Part shown: positions 26,110 to 33,311 of the stretch, in pieces | Position numbering within the stretch: position 1 is the stretch's first letter | Layout of the letters: every line of letters starts with the position of its first letter | NCBI RefSeq assembly: GCF_027497215.1 | Contig: NZ_CP114904.1 | Location: forward strand, 4,362,001-4,426,000 | Reading direction: 5' to 3' | Length of the DNA: 64,000 bases | Origin: Micromonospora sp. WMMD812 | GTDB lineage: Bacteria > Actinomycetota > Actinomycetes > Mycobacteriales > Micromonosporaceae | Made by a program: the position numbers and the translations under genes | Notes under the pieces: model-generated | Told to the model about the DNA's origin: nothing | Database searches by the model: none | The model's input: the letters and a program-made list of their open reading frames with translations, nothing else

Positions 26110-27131
26110 GCCCAGGCCCTCGCCACGAGCACGCAGGCGTCGTCGCGCCGGACGCCGGCGTCGCGCAGCAGTGTCGCCGCGACCACCACGGGGGACCGCT
26201 CGGCCAGACCCGGGTAGTCGTCGAGCTGCCAGCGGTCCGCCACCCCGTCACTGTGCGCCACCAGCAGGGCGCCCGGCTCGAAGGGGTAGTCGTACTCCCG
26301 TACCGTCGGGCGCTGGTGACCGGCGATGCCCGGCAGCGAGACCAGACCCCGGCGCCGGGCGCCCGTGGCCACCACCTGCGCGGAGATGTTGCCCAGCCCC
26401 GCGTAGCGAAGCACACCGGCCGCCGGGTCCAGCTCGGCCACGGCCAGCGCGGCGCCGCGGGTGTGCGACATGGATCGGTGCAGGTGCTGGACCACCGCCG
26501 CCGGCGAACCGACCGGCGCGGTGTGGAAGGCGGCGATCGCCGCGTCGGTCGCGGCGGCCGCCAGCGGGCCGTGCCCCAGGCCGTCGCAGACCAGCACCTG
26601 GTGTCGCCCCTCCGCGACCCTGACGGCGAACCCGTCGCCGCTGACCGTCTCGCCGGTGAGCGGGCGGGTGAGCGCCTCGGCCCAGTGCGGTTCGTCGTCC
26701 GTTCCGGACGGCCAGACCTGCACGGCGAGGACGGTCCCCCGGCCGGGCAGCGAGTAGCCGTCGAACCAGGTGGCCTGCCGGACGATCGCCCCGAGGCCGA
26801 TACCGAGGGTGCCGACGGTCGAGTGCCCGTCCCGGGAGGAGACGGTGAGGTCGGCCATGCCCGGCCCCGAGTCGATGGCGACCAGCTCCACACCGGCCAT
26901 CTTCTCGCGGCGCACCGGGCGCAGCAGCAGCACACCGTCGTCGGCGTGCTTGACGAGGTTGCTGGTCAGCTCGGCGGCGACGATGGCCAGGTCGGCCGTC
27001 CGGGCGTCACCCAGCTCCAGGTCCTGGCCTAGACGTTCGGCGGCCCGCCGTACGGCGCTGCCGGCGCTGCTCGTCTCGACCCGGAACCACAGGCCGCGCC
27101 CGGCGGCCAGGTCCTCGGTCACCGGGACCAC
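26106..27131 (-). CDS. RsbT-like ATPase fused to RsbX/SpoIIE-type phosphatase
   Basis: A 341-residue protein. The first half is an HATPase of the RsbT/RsbW class (AIVAAELTSNLVKHADDG; IDSGPGMADL). The second half is a compact PP2C domain (LVCDGLGHGPLAAAATDAAI; LLVAHSDGVADRW) like RsbX, which resets RsbR/RsbS by dephosphorylation. GTG at 27131 overlaps the rsbT stop by 13 bases. In the operon it would oppose the RsbT kinase and recycle the complex. Confidence 0.85.
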   Translation of the reverse strand: MVPVTEDLAAGRGLWFRVETSSAGSAVRRAAERLGQDLELGDARTADLAIVAAELTSNLVKHADDGVLLLRPVRREKMAGVELVAIDSGPGMADLTVSSRDGHSTVGTLGIGLGAIVRQATWFDGYSLPGRGTVLAVQVWPSGTDDEPHWAEALTRPLTGETVSGDGFAVRVAEGRHQVLVCDGLGHGPLAAAATDAAIAAFHTAPVGSPAAVVQHLHRSMSHTRGAALAVAELDPAAGVLRYAGLGNISAQVVATGARRRGLVSLPGIAGHQRPTVREYDYPFEPGALLVAHSDGVADRWQLDDYPGLAERSPVVVAATLLRDAGVRRDDACVLVARAWA

Positions 27132-27538
27132 TTGGTGACGGTGATCCTGGTGCCGATGCCGGCCCCGGTCTCGATGTCGAATTCGTCGACGAGGCGGCGG
27201 GCGCCGCTGAGCCCGAGGCCGAGGCCGCCGCCGGTGGTGTAGCCGTCGGTGAGCGCCAGGTCGAGGTCGGCGATGCCGGGGCCGGAGTCGGCGAAGACGA
27301 TCCGTACGCCGCGGCGCCGGCCGTTGTCCACGGTCGCCACCTCGACCGTGCCGCCCCCGCCGTAGACCAGGGTGTTGCGGGCCAGCTCGCTGGCCGCGGT
27401 GACCAGCTTGGTCTGGTCGACCAGCGAGAGCTTCGCGGCCACCGCCACCGTACGCACCAGCTGCCGGACGCGTACCACGTCCTCGTCGCTCTGGATCGCC
27501 TGCGCCTGTGGGTGGCCCAGGTCGACGCCGGCGGTCAT
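27119..27538 (-). CDS. rsbT: RsbT-like serine/threonine protein kinase
   Basis: A 139-residue HATPase protein. Motifs are VTAASELARNTLVYGGGG (N-box) and FADSGPGIADLDLALTDGYT with GGGLGLGLSGARRL (G1/G2 boxes). In the stressosome RsbT phosphorylates RsbS and RsbR, leaves the complex and activates a downstream phosphatase. ATG at 27538 overlaps the rsbS stop by four bases (ATGA). Confidence 0.9.
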   Translation of the reverse strand: MTAGVDLGHPQAQAIQSDEDVVRVRQLVRTVAVAAKLSLVDQTKLVTAASELARNTLVYGGGGTVEVATVDNGRRRGVRIVFADSGPGIADLDLALTDGYTTGGGLGLGLSGARRLVDEFDIETGAGIGTRITVTKWSR

Positions 27539-27954
27539 GCCGACGCCGTCGTCTCGGCGTCCGCCTCGTCGTCGAGCGCGTCGTCCTCGTCCCACTCGTC
27601 GGGGCGCGCGGCCGCGATCAGCTCCATGCCCCGTTCCACGTTCAGCGCCGTCCGGATGCCGTTGAGCGACAGGCCCAGCTCGACCAGGGTGATGGCGACC
27701 GCCGGGCGCATCCCGACCACCACGGTCTCGGCGTCGAGCACCTTGGAGATCGAGGCGATGGTCGAGAGCATCCGCCCGACGAAGGAGTCGACGATGTCCA
27801 GCGCCGTGATGTCGATGATCACGCCGTGGCTGCCGGTCGCCACGATCCGCTCGGCGAGATCCTCCTGGAGCTGGACCGCCGTCTGGTCGGACATGTCGAC
27901 CTGGATGGAGACCAGCAGGATGTCGCCGATCTTGAGGATGGGTACCCGTTCCAT
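27535..27954 (-). CDS. rsbS: RsbS-like STAS protein
   Basis: A 139-residue STAS domain with an acidic C-terminal tail (WDEDDALDDEADAETT). The phospho-acceptor serine is in DITALDIVDSFVGRMLS near residue 59, the RsbS position. Begins MERVPILKIGDILLVSIQ, a typical RsbS N-terminus. It is the structural partner of RsbR in the 1.8-MDa stressosome described for Bacillus. It is coupled to rsbR by a TGATG overlap and to rsbT by ATGA. The acidic tail is longer than in B. subtilis RsbS. Confidence 0.9.
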   Translation of the reverse strand: MERVPILKIGDILLVSIQVDMSDQTAVQLQEDLAERIVATGSHGVIIDITALDIVDSFVGRMLSTIASISKVLDAETVVVGMRPAVAITLVELGLSLNGIRTALNVERGMELIAAARPDEWDEDDALDDEADAETTASA

Positions 27955-28823
27955 CAGGCCTCCCGACGCGGGCGGCGGCGCGTCGTCGTCTCGACGCCGG
28001 AGAGCCGCAGCACGTGTCGCAGCGCGTCGGCCAGGCTCGCCTTGGTGGCGATGTCGCCGAACTCGATGCCGAGCGCCACGATCGTCTGGGCGATCTGTGG
28101 CCGGATGCCGGAGATGATGCAGTCCGCGCCCATCAGCCGGGCGGCCACCACGGTCTTCAGGATGTGCTGGGCGACCTGGGTGTCCACGGCCGGGACGCCG
28201 GTGATGTCGATGATCGCGTACGGCGAGCCGGTGTCGACCAGCGTCTGGAGCAGCCGCTCCATCACCACCTGGGCCCGCGCCGAGTCGAGCGTGCCGACGA
28301 GCGGCACGGCGACCACGCCCTCCCAGAGCTTCACCACCGGGGTGGAGAGTTCGAGCAGTTGCTCGGCCTGGTCGGCGATCAGGCTCTCCCGGGTCCGGAC
28401 GTAGGCGTCGAAGGTGAACAGCCCCATGTCGTCGACCAGGGCGGAGAACGCGACGTAGTCGCGGAGCGTGGTCTCGCCGCCCGTGGTCTCCAGCAGCTCC
28501 AGCAGCACACCCTTCAGGGCGAACACGCTGATCGCGGTCTCGGTGGCGGAGAACCCCTGCCGGGCCCGGCCCCGGGACAGCTCGGCGAGCACCGCGCGCA
28601 GCTCGGCGGCGCGCTCGGCCTCCAGGTCGATGACCCCCTGCTCGCCCGCGGCGATCATCGCGCGGCGCAGCTCCTGGACCTGCCGGCGCAGCTCGACCTG
28701 GCTGAGTCGGCCGCGGAGCGACTCCGCGACGATCTCCGTCCAGCGCTGCGTGACCCGCTCGGCCTGCTCACTCAGCAGGGCGGTGAGCCGACCACTCTCC
28801 TCGGCGTTCAACGGCATTGCCAT
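27954..28823 (-). CDS. rsbR: RsbR-like stressosome sensor protein
   Basis: A 289-residue protein with an all-helical N-terminal sensor (about residues 1-155) and a C-terminal STAS domain with the phospho-acceptor threonine in DITGVPAVDTQVAQHILK. Downstream, RLMGADCIISGIRPQIAQTI is characteristic of RsbR STAS domains. The start is one of two ATGs (28823 or 28817) behind GAGGGGGG. It is the first gene of the minus-strand stressosome operon. The signal sensed by the N-terminus is unknown; no obvious cofactor ligand pattern stood out. Confidence 0.88.
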   Translation of the reverse strand: MAMPLNAEESGRLTALLSEQAERVTQRWTEIVAESLRGRLSQVELRRQVQELRRAMIAAGEQGVIDLEAERAAELRAVLAELSRGRARQGFSATETAISVFALKGVLLELLETTGGETTLRDYVAFSALVDDMGLFTFDAYVRTRESLIADQAEQLLELSTPVVKLWEGVVAVPLVGTLDSARAQVVMERLLQTLVDTGSPYAIIDITGVPAVDTQVAQHILKTVVAARLMGADCIISGIRPQIAQTIVALGIEFGDIATKASLADALRHVLRLSGVETTTRRRPRREA

Positions 28824-28982
28824 ACCCCCCTCGACCTGGACCGGCCGGACTCTATCACCGGGTCCGGCCCAACTACTTGCCCCAGGGCAAAGGAATGATC
28901 GTCGCCACCGGATACCGGCTCCCGTTCTGCGTTCCACCCCGATCGTGGGATACCGTTCCACCGATAACAGGAGGTCTGGCGA

Positions 28983-29339
28983 ATGTCCTTGACGGTGCAC
29001 ACGGAACAGCGCGGCGACGTGGTCGTCGTGTCGGTCGCGGGCGAGTTGGACATGGCGACCGCACCGCAGCTCCAGGACCAGATCACCGACCTGCTCGACA
29101 AGGGCCGCAGCCGCCTGGTGTTCGACCTGGCGGAGCTCTCCTTCTGCGACTCCACCGGGCTGTCGGTGTTCGTGCGGGCCAAGAACAGCTGCGACGAGGT
29201 CGGCGGCGTGGTCCGGCTGGCCGCCCCGCAGCGCGGCGTGCTGCGCATCCTCGAGGTCAGCGGCCTGGTCGAGGTGCTGCACACGTACCCGACGGTCGAG
29301 CAGGCCGTCGCGGGCGACCCGACGCCGGCCACCTCCTGA
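28983..29339 (+). CDS. STAS-domain anti-sigma factor antagonist
   Basis: A 118-residue RsbV/SpoIIAA-type protein with acceptor serine in LSFCDSTGLSVFVRAKN near residue 58 and the N-terminal strand VVVVSVAGELDMATAPQL. It has a textbook ribosome-binding site, AGGAGG, eight bases before ATG, unlike the leaderless STAS gene at 7929. It is divergent from the stressosome operon and is the most obvious substrate for that operon's PP2C phosphatases. No RsbW or sigma gene is adjacent. Confidence 0.9.
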   Translation: MSLTVHTEQRGDVVVVSVAGELDMATAPQLQDQITDLLDKGRSRLVFDLAELSFCDSTGLSVFVRAKNSCDEVGGVVRLAAPQRGVLRILEVSGLVEVLHTYPTVEQAVAGDPTPATS

Positions 29340-29349
29340 CCCGTACTGG

Positions 29350-30633
29350 TCAGCGCTCGTCCTCGATGTGCTGGGGGCGGGCGATCACCATGCCGGTGGC
29401 CGTCTGCACCGCGAGCGCGACCAGCAGGAAGCCGATCGGCACCGTCCAGCCACCCGTGGCCCCGTAGAGGATCCCGACCAGCAGCGGGCCGAGCCCGCCG
29501 ATGAGATACCCGGTGCTCTGGGTGAACGCGGACAGCGCCACCGTCCCCTCGGGGGTCCGGGCCCGCAGCCCGATGACGGCCAGGATCAGCGGGAAGGCGC
29601 TCTGCCCGATCGCCAGCAGCACCACCCAGATCAACGCGCCACCGTGCGGCGCGAACGCCATTCCGAGGTAGGCGAGCGCCATCGCGGCGGAGAGCGTGAG
29701 CATCAGCGGCCGCAGCGAGCGCAGTCGACCGGCGAGGGCCGGCATCAGCAGCGCGATCGGCACGCCCAGCGCGGTCCCTCCGGCCAGCAGCAGGCCGGCG
29801 TCCTCCGGCCGGTAGCCGGCGTCCCGGAAGAGCTGGGCCAGCCAGCCCATGACCGCGTAGGCGCCGAGCGACTGCGTCCCGAAGTAGATCGCCATCGCCC
29901 AGCCGAGCCGGGTCCGCCCGGGGCGGATCCGCGGACCGGTGGCCACGGCCGCCGTCGCGGTCGGGTTCCGCCGGGCCGCCCGCGCCCGCAGCGACAGGGG
30001 CACCCACGGGAGTACGGCCACCGCGGCCAGCCCGGCCCAGACGGCGAGCCCGGCCCGCCAGGAGTCGAACAGGTGCGCGACCGGCACCGCCGCCGCGGCG
30101 GCCGTCGCGGCCCCCACCGTGAGCGTCATCGAGTACGCGCCGGTGATCAGCCCGACCCGGTGCGGGAAGTGCTGCTTGACCAGGAGCGGCAGCAGCACGT
30201 TCGCCACCGCGATCCCGGCCAGGGCGAGGGCGCTGGCGGCGAGGAAGACCGCCGCGGAGCCGGTCGCGACCCTGATCAACTGCCCGGCGGTGAGCACGAC
30301 CATCGCCACCACCAGCAGCCGGGCCGGGGAGTGCCGGCGGACCAGGCGGGGGGTGAGCGCGCCGAAGGCGGCGAAGGCGAGGGTGGGCAGCGTGGTGACG
30401 ACTCCGGCCATCGCGCCGGAGAGCCCGAGACCACCACGGACCTCGTCGAGCAGGGCGCCGAGGCTGGTGATCGCGACGCGCAGGTTGAGTGCGACGAGCA
30501 GCATGCCGACCAGCACCAGGGCGCCGCCGGCCAGCGGAGCGACCGGGCGCGGCGCCGGGCCGGCGCCGGGCGCCGGGCCTTCGGTCGACCCGATGGTCGG
30601 TTCCGTCGCGGCGGCGGTTGGTGGCGGTGTCAT
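29350..30633 (-). CDS. MFS transporter, CynX/NimT-type
   Basis: A 427-residue major-facilitator protein with about 12 membrane helices after an Ala/Pro-rich cytoplasmic N-terminus. Blocks such as VALNLRVAITSLGALLDEVR, FGALTPRLVRRH and AFTQSTGYLIGGLGPLLVG are typical of the cyanate/nitroimidazole (CynX/NimT) branch. The substrate is not predictable. ATG at 30633 is preferred to the longer frame because upstream residues lack coding character. It is divergent from a GntR regulator that probably controls it. Confidence 0.85.
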   Translation of the reverse strand: MTPPPTAAATEPTIGSTEGPAPGAGPAPRPVAPLAGGALVLVGMLLVALNLRVAITSLGALLDEVRGGLGLSGAMAGVVTTLPTLAFAAFGALTPRLVRRHSPARLLVVAMVVLTAGQLIRVATGSAAVFLAASALALAGIAVANVLLPLLVKQHFPHRVGLITGAYSMTLTVGAATAAAAAVPVAHLFDSWRAGLAVWAGLAAVAVLPWVPLSLRARAARRNPTATAAVATGPRIRPGRTRLGWAMAIYFGTQSLGAYAVMGWLAQLFRDAGYRPEDAGLLLAGGTALGVPIALLMPALAGRLRSLRPLMLTLSAAMALAYLGMAFAPHGGALIWVVLLAIGQSAFPLILAVIGLRARTPEGTVALSAFTQSTGYLIGGLGPLLVGILYGATGGWTVPIGFLLVALAVQTATGMVIARPQHIEDER

Positions 30634-30649
30634 GCTTACGAACCTACAA

Positions 30650-30660
30650 TCATGGGATGA
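30650..30660. promoter_or_regulatory. Possible GntR operator
   Basis: TCATGGGATGA is a small palindrome (TCAT/ATGA) embedded in AATCATGGGATGAATT between the divergent MFS and GntR genes. Weak but well placed; the whole 50-base gap is the only candidate control region for both genes. Confidence 0.3.
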
Positions 30661-30683
30661 ATTTCGGGCCGGTGATGTAACCA

Positions 30684-31361
30684 GTGCCACCGTCGCTTGA
30701 TTCCGTGTCGGTGCCGCCGCGCGGGCACCGCGTGCAGCAGACGATCGCCCAGCTCCGGGAGCGGATCCTCGGCGGCGAGTGGCCGGTCGGCGGCCGCATC
30801 CCGACCGAGCCTCAGCTGGTGGCGGCGCTCGGGGTGGGGCGCAACACGGTCCGCGAGGCGGTCCGGGCGCTGTCGCACGCCGGCGTGCTGGAGTGCCGGC
30901 AGGGCTCCGGGACGTACGTGGTGTCGACCGACGAACTGGCCCCGGTGGTGGCCCGCCGGCTCACCGACGACCGGATGGCCGAGGTGATCGAGGTGCGGCG
31001 CGCCTTCGAGGTGGAGGCGGCCCGGCTCGCCGCGCGGCGGCGTACGCCCGCGGACCTGGCCGCGCTCGACGCCGCGCTCGACGCCCGCGAGGCGGCCTGG
31101 CGCGGCGGCCGGGTCGACGAGTTCGTGGCCGCCGACAGCGCGCTGCACGGCGCCGTGATGGCCGCCGCGCACAATCCCATGCTCGCCGAGCTGTACGCGT
31201 CGGTCGGCGCGGCCCTGCGCAGCACCCTCGCCCAGGCGATCGGCGACGCCCCGGAGCGCCACGTCGACCATTCCCGACTGGTGGACGCGATCCGGGCCGG
31301 CGACGCCGAGCGGGCCGCCCGCGAGGCCGCCGCTTTTCTGGAGCCCCCTCCCGGGGCATAG
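30684..31361 (+). CDS. GntR/FadR-family transcriptional regulator
   Basis: A 225-residue regulator. The winged HTH is in IPTEPQLVAALGVGRNTVREAVRAL followed by LECRQGSGTYV. The all-helical FCD ligand domain follows, with the metal/ligand residues of ADSALHGAVMAAAHNPMLAEL and HVDHSRLVDAI. Divergence from the MFS transporter suggests control of uptake or efflux of a small organic acid. GTG at 30684 is used; the first 20 residues before the HTH are low-complexity. Confidence 0.88.
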   Translation: MPPSLDSVSVPPRGHRVQQTIAQLRERILGGEWPVGGRIPTEPQLVAALGVGRNTVREAVRALSHAGVLECRQGSGTYVVSTDELAPVVARRLTDDRMAEVIEVRRAFEVEAARLAARRRTPADLAALDAALDAREAAWRGGRVDEFVAADSALHGAVMAAAHNPMLAELYASVGAALRSTLAQAIGDAPERHVDHSRLVDAIRAGDAERAAREAAAFLEPPPGA

Positions 31362-31400
31362 GTTGTCCCGGACGGAAAACCGGACAGCACGGGAGTACGG

Positions 31401-31874
31401 ATGCTCAAGGGCTTCAAAGACTTCATCATGCGCGGCAACGTGGTCGACCTGGCGGTCGGTGTCGTCATCGGTGCCGCGTTCACCGGAGTGGTCACCCAGC
31501 TCACCAAGTCGTTCCTGGACCCGCTGATCCGGGTCTTCGTGCTGCTGATCACCGGCAGCGACAAGGGCCTCGCCGGCACCGCGCCCGAGTTCCGTGGCAT
31601 CCCGTTCGACTGGATCGCCTTCATCAACGCGGTGATCACGTTCCTGCTCACCGCGGCGGCGCTGTACTTCCTGGTCGTCTACCCGATGAACCGGCTGGCG
31701 GAGCGGCGTCGGCGGGGCGAGGAGCCGCCGCCCGCGGCGCCCAGCGAGGAGATCAAGCTGCTCACCGAGATCCGGGACGCCCTGGTCGCGGCCGGTCACC
31801 ACTCGCCGGTGCAGCAGCGTGGCGCGCTCGATGACGTGCTCGGCCGACGGAACGAACCGCCCACCCAGCGCTGA
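31401..31874 (+). CDS. mscL: Large-conductance mechanosensitive channel MscL
   Basis: A 157-residue MscL. The N-terminal amphipathic helix and TM1 are clear (MLKGFKDFIMRGNVVDLAVG, then VVIGAAFTGVV), TM2 is around residues 75-98, and the C-terminal helix includes EEIKLLTEIRDALVA. It forms a pentameric pore that releases solutes on hypo-osmotic shock. CGGGAG precedes the ATG, and TAGGTT at 31359-31364 is a candidate -10. A perfect terminator follows. Confidence 0.95.
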   Translation: MLKGFKDFIMRGNVVDLAVGVVIGAAFTGVVTQLTKSFLDPLIRVFVLLITGSDKGLAGTAPEFRGIPFDWIAFINAVITFLLTAAALYFLVVYPMNRLAERRRRGEEPPPAAPSEEIKLLTEIRDALVAAGHHSPVQQRGALDDVLGRRNEPPTQR

Positions 31875-31891
31875 ACCCGACACCCGCGCAC

Positions 31892-31920
31892 CGGCCCCTG
31901 CGGGATTCCCGCAGGGGCCG
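31892..31920 (+). terminator. mscL terminator
   Basis: CGGCCCCTGCGGG and CCCGCAGGGGCCG form a perfect 13-base stem with a three-base ATT loop, 17 bases after the mscL stop and just before the SOS-box-like site. Confidence 0.8.
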
Positions 31921-31927
31921 CACATTC

Positions 31928-31949
31928 TCGTACGTGTGTTCGATAGAGT
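31928..31949 (+). promoter_or_regulatory. SOS (LexA) box candidate 2 with -10 TAGAGT
   Basis: TCGTACGTGTGTTCGA (31928-31943) is one mismatch from TCGAAC-N4-GTTCGA and has the same arms as the site at 17425. TAGAGT (31944-31949) follows directly and ends six bases before the ATG at 31956, giving a leaderless promoter with the box touching the -10. Confidence 0.6.
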
Positions 31950-31955
31950 CCGCGC

Positions 31956-32207
31956 ATGGAGCAGCGGAAGCACTGGTGGAACGGGAAGTGGGGGCGCCTG
32001 GCGCGGCGGGACGTGTTCCTCCGCGTGGACGGCGACCGCTGGCACGTCGAGCAGCGGGCCGGCGGCGCCGAGGGGATCTCCCGCTTCTACGAGCACGGCA
32101 GTGCGGACGAGGCCGAGGAGACGGTCCGGGCGTTGCTCGAGGGAACGGACACCTGGCGGGAACTCTCCCCCCGGCCACCCGGCGGCTGGACCCAACCGAC
32201 CGCCTGA
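31956..32207 (+). CDS. Small basic-to-neutral protein behind an SOS-like box
   Basis: An 83-residue cytoplasmic protein with a Trp/Arg-rich N-terminus (KHWWNGKWGRLARRDVFLR) and a compact following segment (DGDRWHVEQRAGG). No membrane helix, no cysteines. I do not recognise a named family. The promoter arrangement suggests DNA-damage induction, which is an inference from the SOS-box-like palindrome only. It stands alone between terminator-like hairpins at 31892 and 32231. Confidence 0.65.
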   Translation: MEQRKHWWNGKWGRLARRDVFLRVDGDRWHVEQRAGGAEGISRFYEHGSADEAEETVRALLEGTDTWRELSPRPPGGWTQPTA

Positions 32208-32230
32208 CCAGCCCGACCAGTCGACCGGTC

Positions 32231-32260
32231 CGGGGCGGCGTTTAGCGGCGCGCCGCCCCG
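32231..32260 (+). terminator. Hairpin after the small gene
   Basis: CGGGGCGGCG and CGCCGCCCCG form a perfect 10-base stem around a 10-base loop, 23 bases after the preceding stop and 14 bases before the next ATG. It could terminate the upstream transcript or sit in the leader of the next gene. Confidence 0.6.
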
Positions 32261-32274
32261 GGAACCGCGCCAGA

Positions 32275-32649
32275 ATGAACCAGCAGACGACCATCTCCCG
32301 GATCACCACCGGCATGCCGGTGATCGATGCCGCCGGCACCGAGGTCGGCACGGTGGATCTCGTCCAGCGAGGTGACCCGAACGCGGTGACGGTGCAGGCG
32401 CCGACGGCGCAGGTGCCGAGCGCCGACCCCGGCAGCAGCCTGGACGAGCTGATCGAGTCGACCGCGGTCGAGGAGCCGGACGTCCCGGCCGACCTGGCGG
32501 CCCGGCTGCTGCACGGCGGCTACCTGAAGGTCACCACCGAACTGACCCGCACCGGAGCGGTCTACGTGCCCGCCGAACGCATCGCCACCGTCACCGACGG
32601 CCGGGTCCGCCTCGACGTACCGGTCGGCGACCTACCCCCCGAGGAGTGA
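32275..32649 (+). CDS. PRC-barrel-like hypothetical protein
   Basis: A 124-residue protein. The opening ITTGMPVIDAAGTEVGTVD and closing YVPAERIATVTDGRVRLDVP match the two halves of a PRC-barrel or DUF2171-like beta fold often found in actinobacterial stress-associated proteins. No catalytic residues are evident. It is followed by a gene-free stretch with repeats. Confidence 0.6.
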   Translation: MNQQTTISRITTGMPVIDAAGTEVGTVDLVQRGDPNAVTVQAPTAQVPSADPGSSLDELIESTAVEEPDVPADLAARLLHGGYLKVTTELTRTGAVYVPAERIATVTDGRVRLDVPVGDLPPEE

Positions 32650-32803
32650 GCCCCGACCTCCCGCCGCCGGCTCTCAGTCGGCAGGTCTCCCGTCGCACGG
32701 CCGCGTCGGCGGCCACGGCGCCAGGGACCGGACGGCCCTGTCGGGACGAAGCCGGCTCACCGGGTGGGCGTCGGCCGCCGCGGGGCCGCAGGTCCTGTCG
32801 AGC

Positions 32804-33026
32804 TGCCCCAGGTCTGGGGCACGGATCGCACCGCCACAGCGGCCGTCCGTGTCGCCGACGCCTCCCGAGCTGCCGCCCGCCAGCGTCCCCTGCAGCTGTC
32901 GCCGGCGTCCTTAGAGCTGATGTCGTCAACGACTCGGCCGACGCTCGGCACGATCAGCCGGGGTCCGGCTCGTCGCCGCTCGCCGTTCGGGCTCTCGCGG
33001 TATCGGCTGCCCCAGATCTGGGGCAG
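32804..33026. repeat. Two TGCCCCAG/CTGGGGCA palindromes
   Basis: CTGCCCCAGATCTGGGGCAG at 33007-33026 is a perfect 20-base palindrome. TGCCCCAGGTCTGGGGCA at 32804-32821 has the same 8-base arms. One lies inside MITE-like element B and one outside it. The whole gap 32650-33311 is otherwise without a gene. Confidence 0.6.
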
Positions 33027-33126
33027 GTCGACAGCGTCCATTGAGCACCCCGGGCAGCTCCGACGGGCCCAGCCGGAGCGACGATCGCCGCGGCCCACTG
33101 ATGTCCCAAATGACTCAGCTCTAAAG
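32910..33126. repeat. MITE-like element B
   Basis: A 217-base non-coding element bounded by CTTAGAGCTGA (one base short of the element A terminus) and TCAGCTCTAAAG. Its left end, TTAGAGCTGATGTCGT, matches the reverse complement of element A's right end, and its right end matches A's left end, so the two copies are inverted relative to each other. Interior sequences differ and no ORF is present. Confidence 0.65.
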
Positions 33127-33311
33127 CACCGGCAAGGAGCGGTGTCCGCGTGCGCGCCGGTGACCCGGTGACGGCGGGCTGGGGGCTGGAGGCGCACCTG
33201 GGTGAGGCGAGCGAGCTGCACCGTCTGCGCCCATCCGGGCGCCGTGTCGGCCGTCGGGGTGGCGAGGTGCTCCCGCGGCAGCGGACGAACTTCTCCGCCG
33301 CTTCCCGCAGC

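Noticed and set aside
31359..31400. Riboswitch in the mscL leader
   Set aside because: The 36-base leader is too short and shows only a weak hairpin and an RBS.
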